A stretch of 11,210 nucleotides of DNA from Paracoccaceae bacterium (GTDB lineage: Bacteria > Pseudomonadota > Alphaproteobacteria > Rhodobacterales > Rhodobacteraceae): contig JALORM010000060.1 of NCBI GenBank assembly GCA_025458985.1, forward strand, positions 1-11,210, in the 5' to 3' direction. The position numbers were made by a program, and so were the translations under genes. A model generated the notes under the pieces. The model searched no databases. It saw only the letters and a list, made by a program, of their open reading frames with translations, and was not told the DNA's origin. This document shows positions 7,085-11,210 of this stretch, in pieces (within the stretch, counting starts at the first letter, position 1; each line of letters opens with the position of its first letter).

Positions 7085-8052
7085 CACTGGATGATCCCGA
7101 TCTCGCGCGAGATCTCCTGGATCTCGGCGATGTTGTCGTTCACGAAGGTCTGGAAGTCGGCGCCGATCAGGGTGTAGGGCGACAGGCCGTTCTCGGTCAT
7201 CACCTGTTTCCACTGGTCGCTGTCGGCCACCTTCTGCAGCGCGTCGGTCCAGCGGGCGAATTCCTCGTCCGAGATGCCCTTCGGGGCGTAAAGCCCGCGC
7301 CAGTTCATCGCGACGAGGTCTACGCCCTGCTCCTTCGCGGTCGGGATGTCCTCGAAGCCGGACACCCGTTCGTCCGACAGCACCGCCAGCGCCCGCACGT
7401 CGCCCGAGCGGATGAACCCCTGGATTTCCGAGATGTCGCCGGTCATCGCCTGGGTGAAGCCGCCCACGGTCTGGGTGATCGCATCGGCACCGCCGTCAAG
7501 GCCGATGTACTTGATCGCGCGGGCGTCCTCGAACCCGGCGCGGTCCATCAGCATCAGGACCTTGAGATGGTCGAAGCCGCCCACCGCCGACCCGCCGGCA
7601 AACGACACCGCCGAAGGGTCGGCCTTCACCGCCTCGATCAGATCCGACAGCGTCTGGAACGGGCTGTCCTTGCCCACGACGATCACGCCCGGATCGCCGG
7701 CGATGGTGCCGACCCAGCGCACCTGGTCGGCCGTCATGCCGGCGAAGGCGTTCTGCGCGAGGCGCGTGGTCGTGGCCGACGAGGCCGCGACGATCAGCTC
7801 GGGGTCGGCGTCGCGTTCGGACACGACATGGGTATAGGCCACCCCGCCGCCTGCGCCGGCCATGTTCGTCACCTGGACCAGGTTCGATTCAAGCCCGATC
7901 TCCTGCAGGATGCGGCCGATCTGGCGGCAGGTGAAGTCCCAGCCGCCCCCGGGATTGGCCGGCGCGATGCATTCGGCCGCCGTGGCCGACGTGGCACCCA
8001 CCAGCGTCATCAGCACTCCGGCGCGCAGCGCCGCAGCGAAGGTCTTCGTCAT
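7084..8052 (-). CDS. tctC: Tripartite tricarboxylate transporter substrate-binding protein TctC
   Basis: This 322-residue periplasmic receptor (Bug/TctC family) captures a carboxylate and hands it to TctAB. A signal peptide is clear: basic start MTKTF, hydrophobic core AGVLMTLVGA and a likely signal peptidase I cut after Ala26 (ATAA-ECIAP). The mature protein begins ECIAPANPGGGWDFTC, the hallmark ligand-loop start of TctC proteins, and Cys28 and Cys42 could form a disulfide. There is no lipobox, so it should be soluble. The start ATG 8052 has the strong ribosome site GGGAGGAA 6 nt upstream; the longer open frame to 8400 crosses the regulatory region and the divergent gene and is not real. As first gene of the minus-strand operon it is expected to be the most highly expressed, since the binding protein is needed in excess. 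Confidence 0.95.
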   Translation of the reverse strand: MTKTFAAALRAGVLMTLVGATSATAAECIAPANPGGGWDFTCRQIGRILQEIGLESNLVQVTNMAGAGGGVAYTHVVSERDADPELIVAASSATTTRLAQNAFAGMTADQVRWVGTIAGDPGVIVVGKDSPFQTLSDLIEAVKADPSAVSFAGGSAVGGFDHLKVLMLMDRAGFEDARAIKYIGLDGGADAITQTVGGFTQAMTGDISEIQGFIRSGDVRALAVLSDERVSGFEDIPTAKEQGVDLVAMNWRGLYAPKGISDEEFARWTDALQKVADSDQWKQVMTENGLSPYTLIGADFQTFVNDNIAEIQEISREIGIIQ

Positions 8053-8139
8053 CGGTCGTTCCTCCCAAGTGGTCCAATGGCCGGGCCGCACCCCTCCCGG
8101 ATGCCGATCCCTTGCGCCGGGCACGATTCGGGGGAAAGC

Positions 8140-8155
8140 TGACAGGAACCTGTCA
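8140..8155. promoter_or_regulatory. Perfect 16-bp palindrome, candidate operator for the TctD-like regulator
   Basis: TGACAGG, AA, CCTGTCA forms a perfect inverted repeat with 7-bp arms and a 2-bp centre. It is the only AT-balanced, perfectly symmetric element in the divergent spacer, 61 bp before the regulator ATG and 87 bp before the tctC ATG. An OmpR-type dimer could bind it head to head, although this family more often uses direct repeats. Binding is inferred, not shown. Confidence 0.55.
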
Positions 8156-8183
8156 CGGGCCCGGGCGGCCCGGACCGGAAGAA

Positions 8184-8200
8184 GGGCGGGTCCGCCGCCC
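8184..8200 (+). promoter_or_regulatory. Leader hairpin just upstream of the response-regulator ribosome site
   Basis: GGGCGG (8184-8189) pairs with CCGCCC (8195-8200) around a 5-nt loop, ending 2 nt before the GGGGAGGA ribosome site. If transcribed, it could limit access of ribosomes to the start of the regulator gene. In sequence this GC-rich such stems arise by chance, so the role is uncertain. Confidence 0.3.
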
Positions 8201-8216
8201 GAGGGGAGGATTTGGC

Positions 8217-8882
8217 ATGCGGTTCCTCCTGGTCGAGGACACGCCCGAGCTTGCGCGCTCCGTGCGGGACCTCTTGGTGCTCGACGGACACGGCGTCGAT
8301 CACGCGGCATCGCTGGCCGAGGCCGAGGATTGCCTGGCCGCGGCAGGTTACGACCTGATCCTGCTGGACATCGGGCTGCCTGACGGCGACGGCCGGGCAT
8401 TCCTCGCGCGGCAGCGCCGGCAAGGCCGGGATGTGCCCGTGATCATGATGACGGCCCGATCGGCCGTGGCCGACAGGGTCGATGCGCTCGACGGCGGCGC
8501 GGACGACTACGTGACCAAGCCCTTCGAGATGTCCGAGCTCGAGGCGCGCATCCGCGCCGTGCTGCGGCGCCGCGGCGGGGCGGCCCAGACGCTGCGCCAC
8601 TTCGCAGGCGTGGCCTTCGATCCCCTTGCCGCGACCGTGACCGTCGCGGGTGAAACGCGCGCGCTGCGATCGCGCGAGCTTCGCCTGTTCGAGATCCTGC
8701 TGGCCGCGCCCGGCCGAATCCATTCCAAGGAACACCTCTGCGACCGGCTGTTCAGCTATGCCGAGTCGGTCACCGACAACGCCATCGAGGTCTATGTCGG
8801 GCGCCTGCGCCGCAAGCTTGCCGGCAGCGCGGCGCGGATCGAGACGGTGCGCGGTCTCGGCTACCGGCTGACGGCGGCGTGA
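8217..8882 (+). CDS. tctD: OmpR/PhoB-type response regulator, TctD-like
   Basis: This 221-residue DNA-binding response regulator has a receiver domain (residues 1-115) and a winged-helix effector domain (about 125-220). The phosphorylation machinery is complete: acidic pair Glu7-Asp8, phospho-acceptor Asp51 in LLDIGLPDGDG, Thr79 in MMTARS and Lys101 in VTKPFE. The effector domain shows RSRELRLFEILL, the recognition-helix region DNAIEVYVGRLRRKL and the C-terminal hairpin VRGLGYRLTA. ATG 8217 has GGGGAGGA 6 nt upstream; the frame is open to 8112, but that would read through the control region. It is transcribed away from tctC and overlaps the kinase gene, the same arrangement as tctDE beside tctCBA in Salmonella, so activation of the tctCBA operon is the most likely role. 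Confidence 0.94.
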   Translation: MRFLLVEDTPELARSVRDLLVLDGHGVDHAASLAEAEDCLAAAGYDLILLDIGLPDGDGRAFLARQRRQGRDVPVIMMTARSAVADRVDALDGGADDYVTKPFEMSELEARIRAVLRRRGGAAQTLRHFAGVAFDPLAATVTVAGETRALRSRELRLFEILLAAPGRIHSKEHLCDRLFSYAESVTDNAIEVYVGRLRRKLAGSAARIETVRGLGYRLTAA

Positions 8883-10261
8883 TGGCGCTCGCCCGGGCCC
8901 CCTCGCTCAGGCGCAGGCTGATCCTGCAGCTTCTGGCAGGCGCGGCGGTCATGGCGCTGGTGCTGTACTTCGCCGTCCGCACAGCCGCGGACCGGGCAAC
9001 CGAAGCCTCGCAGGACGCGATCCTGACGGCCGCTGCCGCGTCGGTCGCCGACGGCTTGCGCGGGACGGAAGACGGGGTCGAGATCGACCTCAACCGCGCG
9101 ACCTTCTCGATGGTTGCCGCCGCCGGGCAGGACCGGCTTTTCTGGCGGGTCGAGGTGGCGGGGCAGACGCTGACCGGCTACGACGACCTTCCCCTGCCTG
9201 CTGCCCTGCCCGGAGGGGCCGAGCCCGTGGTCTACAACGCGCTCTACCGCGATGCCGACCTGCGGCTTGCGGCCGTGGCCCGCAGCGTGCTGGACCGCGA
9301 CCGCCTGCAGCCGGCGCTGATTGTCCTGGGCCAGACCCGTTTCGGGCAGGAAGCCATTGCCGGTCGGCTCGCCAACGGCGCGGCGCTGGCGGGGCTTGCC
9401 TTCTTCGCGCTGGCCGTGCCGATGGCGCTGGTCTTCACGAATTCGGTTCTCGCCCCCGTGCGCCGTCTGGCCGAGGCGGTGTCGCGCCGCGGACCGGCCG
9501 ACCTGCGCGGGGTCGATCACCCCACACCGCAGGAACTCGCGCCGTTCCGCGACGCGCTCAACTCGTTCATCGGGCGCCTGCGCACGACGCTGTCCCAGAC
9601 CGAGACGTTCATTGCCGAGGCCGCGCACCACATCCGCACGCCGCTGTCGACCGTGCGGACCGAAGCCGAGATCGCGCTGCGCCGGGCCGAGAGCGAGGAG
9701 ACCCGCGCCCGCCTTCGTTCCGTCATCAGGGCGGTGGACGAAAGCGCGCGCTCGGCGGGGCAGCTTCTGGACCACGCGATGGTCGCCTACCGGTCGAACC
9801 GGATGGACGTGGCGGACATCGATCTTGGCGTGGTGCTGGACGGTCTGGCGCGGAGCTTCGCGCCCACGGCCGAGCTGCGCGACATCGCGCTGACCGTCGA
9901 TCCCGGCCCGGGCGGGGTCCGCGTCAGGGGCGACCGGGTTCTGGTAGAAAGCGCGCTGCGCAACCTGATCGACAACGCGCTGAAATATTCCGCGCCCGAA
10001 GGCTCGGTGCACCTGTCGCTCGCCAACGGCGACGGCCGCGCCCGGGTCGCGGTACGCGACACCGGCCGCGGCCTTGCAGGCGCCGATGCCGCGACCCTCG
10101 CGGCGCGTTTCCGCCGCGGCCCGAACGCCGGCGACGTCGTCGGTTCGGGGCTGGGGCTGACCATCGTGGCCGAGGTCGCCCGCGCGATGGGGGGCGACTT
10201 CGCCCTGGAACCGGTCTCGGGAGGCGGCACGCTGGCCACGCTGTCGCTGCCGTCATGCTGA
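8882..10261 (+). CDS. tctE: Sensor histidine kinase, TctE-like
   Basis: This 459-residue membrane sensor kinase probably phosphorylates the regulator encoded just upstream. The first membrane helix spans about residues 13-32 and the second about 168-190. The periplasmic region between them, about 130 residues, fits the 2CSK_N-type sensor of TctE kinases. A short linker follows, then the H-box AEAAHHIRTPLS with phospho-acceptor His249, the N-box LIDNALKYS (Asn365), the G1 box DTGRGL (393-398) and the G2 box GSGLGL (421-426). All catalytic motifs are intact. ATG 8882 overlaps the regulator stop (TGATG); GTG 8879 directly before it is an alternative adding one residue. The 3' end overlaps the next gene by 7 bp, so kinase and binding protein are made from one message. 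Confidence 0.94.
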   Translation: MALARAPSLRRRLILQLLAGAAVMALVLYFAVRTAADRATEASQDAILTAAAASVADGLRGTEDGVEIDLNRATFSMVAAAGQDRLFWRVEVAGQTLTGYDDLPLPAALPGGAEPVVYNALYRDADLRLAAVARSVLDRDRLQPALIVLGQTRFGQEAIAGRLANGAALAGLAFFALAVPMALVFTNSVLAPVRRLAEAVSRRGPADLRGVDHPTPQELAPFRDALNSFIGRLRTTLSQTETFIAEAAHHIRTPLSTVRTEAEIALRRAESEETRARLRSVIRAVDESARSAGQLLDHAMVAYRSNRMDVADIDLGVVLDGLARSFAPTAELRDIALTVDPGPGGVRVRGDRVLVESALRNLIDNALKYSAPEGSVHLSLANGDGRARVAVRDTGRGLAGADAATLAARFRRGPNAGDVVGSGLGLTIVAEVARAMGGDFALEPVSGGGTLATLSLPSC

Positions 10262-11210
10262 GGGTGGCCGTTCTTGCCCTGGTCGCGCTTGCCGTCCCGG
10301 CACTGGGCTTCGAGATCGAGGACGAACGCCTGTTCGCCGGCCGCGCCCCCGCAGCCGAGATGCGCGTCCTGTCCACCACCGACAGCGACATTGCGGCGCC
10401 GCTGATCGAGGCCTTCCTCCTGACCCGTCCCGACCTGTCGGTGCGCTACGTCATGGCGTCGTCGCGCGAGGTCCATGCCGCCGTCGCCGAGGAGGGCGCA
10501 CCCTTCGATCTGGTCATCTCTTCGGCGATGGACCTGCAGATGAAGCTTGCCAACGACGGGCTTGCCCGTCCGCACGCCTCGGAGGCCGCGGCGGCGCTGC
10601 CGGACTGGGCGCGCTGGCGAGACCTGCTGTTCGGGTTCGCTCTGGAACCCGTGGTGACGGTCGTGTCCCTGAAGGGGCTGGAAGGCCTGCCCATTCCGCA
10701 GACCCGGCGCGACCTCATCGCGCTGTTGCGCGAGAACCCCGACCGCTTCACAGGCCGCATCGCCACCTACGATCCGCATGTCTCGGGCGCGGGCTACCTC
10801 TTCGCCGCCGAGGACGCGCGCCAGACCGATGCCTTCTGGCGGCTGGCCGAGGTCATGGGGCGGCTCGACGCGCGGCTCTACTGCTGTTCGGTCGACATGA
10901 TCGAAGACCTTGCGGCGGGCGAGATCTTCATCGCCTACAACGTCGTCGGCAGCTATGCCGCGACCCGTGCGCCCGGCATTCCCGACGCCGGCGTGATCGA
11001 GTTGCAGGACTTCACCCTGGCGCTGCTGCGCACGGCTCTGATCCCGACCAACGCGCCGCGCCCCGAGCTTGGCGCGGCGCTGCTCGACTACATGCTGAGC
11101 CCGCCGGGTCAGGCCCTGGCCAAGGGCCCGACGACCTTTCCCACGCTGGGGCTGGGCGCGATCGAGCTGTCGGCCCATATCCGCCCGATCCGGCTGGACC
11201 CCGGGCTGCT
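10255..11210 (+). CDS. ABC-type periplasmic substrate-binding protein (type 2), partial, linked to the TctDE-like system
   Basis: The first 318 codons are present and the frame is still open at the window end. The N-terminus is a signal peptide (MLRVAVLALVALAVPALGF, cut probably after AxA-like ALG). Mature domains resemble the iron/thiamine-type binding proteins: MRVLSTTDSDIAAPLIEAF, then FDLVISSAMDLQMKLANDG, the hinge region TYDPHVSGAGYLF, and IAYNVVGSYA in the second lobe. The late LSPPGQALAKG and IRPIRLDPGLL stretches match the family end. No permease or ATPase lies nearby in the window. Its ATG overlaps the kinase stop by 7 bp (ATGCTGA), so it is probably a sensory accessory that presents ligand to the kinase, not a transporter part. 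A role in ABC import with genes beyond the window cannot be excluded. Confidence 0.88.
   Translation, partial: MLRVAVLALVALAVPALGFEIEDERLFAGRAPAAEMRVLSTTDSDIAAPLIEAFLLTRPDLSVRYVMASSREVHAAVAEEGAPFDLVISSAMDLQMKLANDGLARPHASEAAAALPDWARWRDLLFGFALEPVVTVVSLKGLEGLPIPQTRRDLIALLRENPDRFTGRIATYDPHVSGAGYLFAAEDARQTDAFWRLAEVMGRLDARLYCCSVDMIEDLAAGEIFIAYNVVGSYAATRAPGIPDAGVIELQDFTLALLRTALIPTNAPRPELGAALLDYMLSPPGQALAKGPTTFPTLGLGAIELSAHIRPIRLDPGL

Larger units (their letters stand above)
8053..8216. promoter_or_regulatory. Divergent control region between tctC and the tctD-like gene
   Basis: This 164-bp spacer must hold the promoters of both operons. It contains the ribosome sites of tctC (GGGAGGAA, minus strand) and of the response regulator (GGGGAGGA at 8203-8210), the palindrome at 8140-8155, and two GC-rich inverted repeats at 8161-8173 and 8184-8200. 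I could not find a convincing -35/-10 pair on either strand. That would fit activator-dependent promoters, or simply the GC-rich promoters of this type of organism. Confidence 0.75.

Noticed and set aside
3572..7177. Plus-strand open frame of 1201 codons antisense to the whole tct-AtuA operon
   Set aside because: Its translation is very rich in Arg, Gly, Asp, His and Gln with no domain, while the opposite strand encodes clear TctA, TctB and AtuA proteins. It is the antisense shadow of high-GC wobble positions.
7084..8400. Upstream extension of the tctC frame to 8400
   Set aside because: The extension crosses the divergent regulatory region and the response-regulator gene, while a perfect signal peptide and ribosome site mark ATG 8052.
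9787..11178. Minus-strand open frame of 463 codons opposite the kinase and binding-protein genes
   Set aside because: The plus strand has intact kinase motifs and a signal-peptide-bearing binding protein; the antisense translation looks like a shadow.
1..11210. tRNA, rRNA, CRISPR, insertion sequence or integration-site signatures
   Set aside because: Nothing resembling these was seen; the intergenic space is too small and no transposase or integrase motifs occur in any frame.

Overview
The window is a GC-rich, tightly packed bacterial segment. Overlapping TGATG/ATGA gene junctions, strong wobble-GC codon use, and the mix of tripartite tricarboxylate transporter (TTT), SsuABC-like ABC transporter and FCD-type GntR genes suggest an alphaproteobacterium, probably Rhodobacterales-like. 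This placement is an inference from gene content and composition; no rRNA or marker gene is present.

Layout. (1) Positions 1-2412, plus strand: the 3' tail of an upstream gene, then an ABC ATPase, an ABC permease and an FCD-family GntR regulator. Successive stop and start codons overlap, so this looks like the distal part of one operon for import of a small organic solute. The substrate cannot be read from the sequence. (2) Positions 2449-8052, minus strand: an operon that reads tctC - tctB - tctA - AtuA-family (DUF1446) gene - DUF4387 gene - broken AbrB-family membrane gene. It meets the ABC/GntR operon tail to tail in a 36-bp gap holding a hairpin. (3) Positions 8053-8216: a 164-bp divergent control region with a perfect palindrome (TGACAGG-AA-CCTGTCA) and GC-rich hairpins. 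(4) Positions 8217-11210, plus strand: OmpR-type response regulator (TctD-like), histidine kinase (TctE-like) and a type-2 periplasmic binding protein that runs off the window end. These three genes overlap and form one operon.

How they fit together. TctC should capture a carboxylate in the periplasm and deliver it to TctA/TctB in the inner membrane. The AtuA-like protein and its small DUF4387 partner are candidates for the first intracellular step on the imported compound. The divergent TctD/TctE pair is the expected regulator of tctCBA, and the co-transcribed binding protein may act as a third, ligand-presenting sensor component. The last gene of the minus-strand operon, an AbrB-family membrane protein, is a pseudogene: the end of its first repeat is missing (about 26 residues) and the reading frame is lost at the junction.

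No tRNA, rRNA, CRISPR array, insertion sequence or attachment site was seen. The very long open frames antisense to the tct operon (over 1100 codons) are composition artefacts of high-GC coding DNA.
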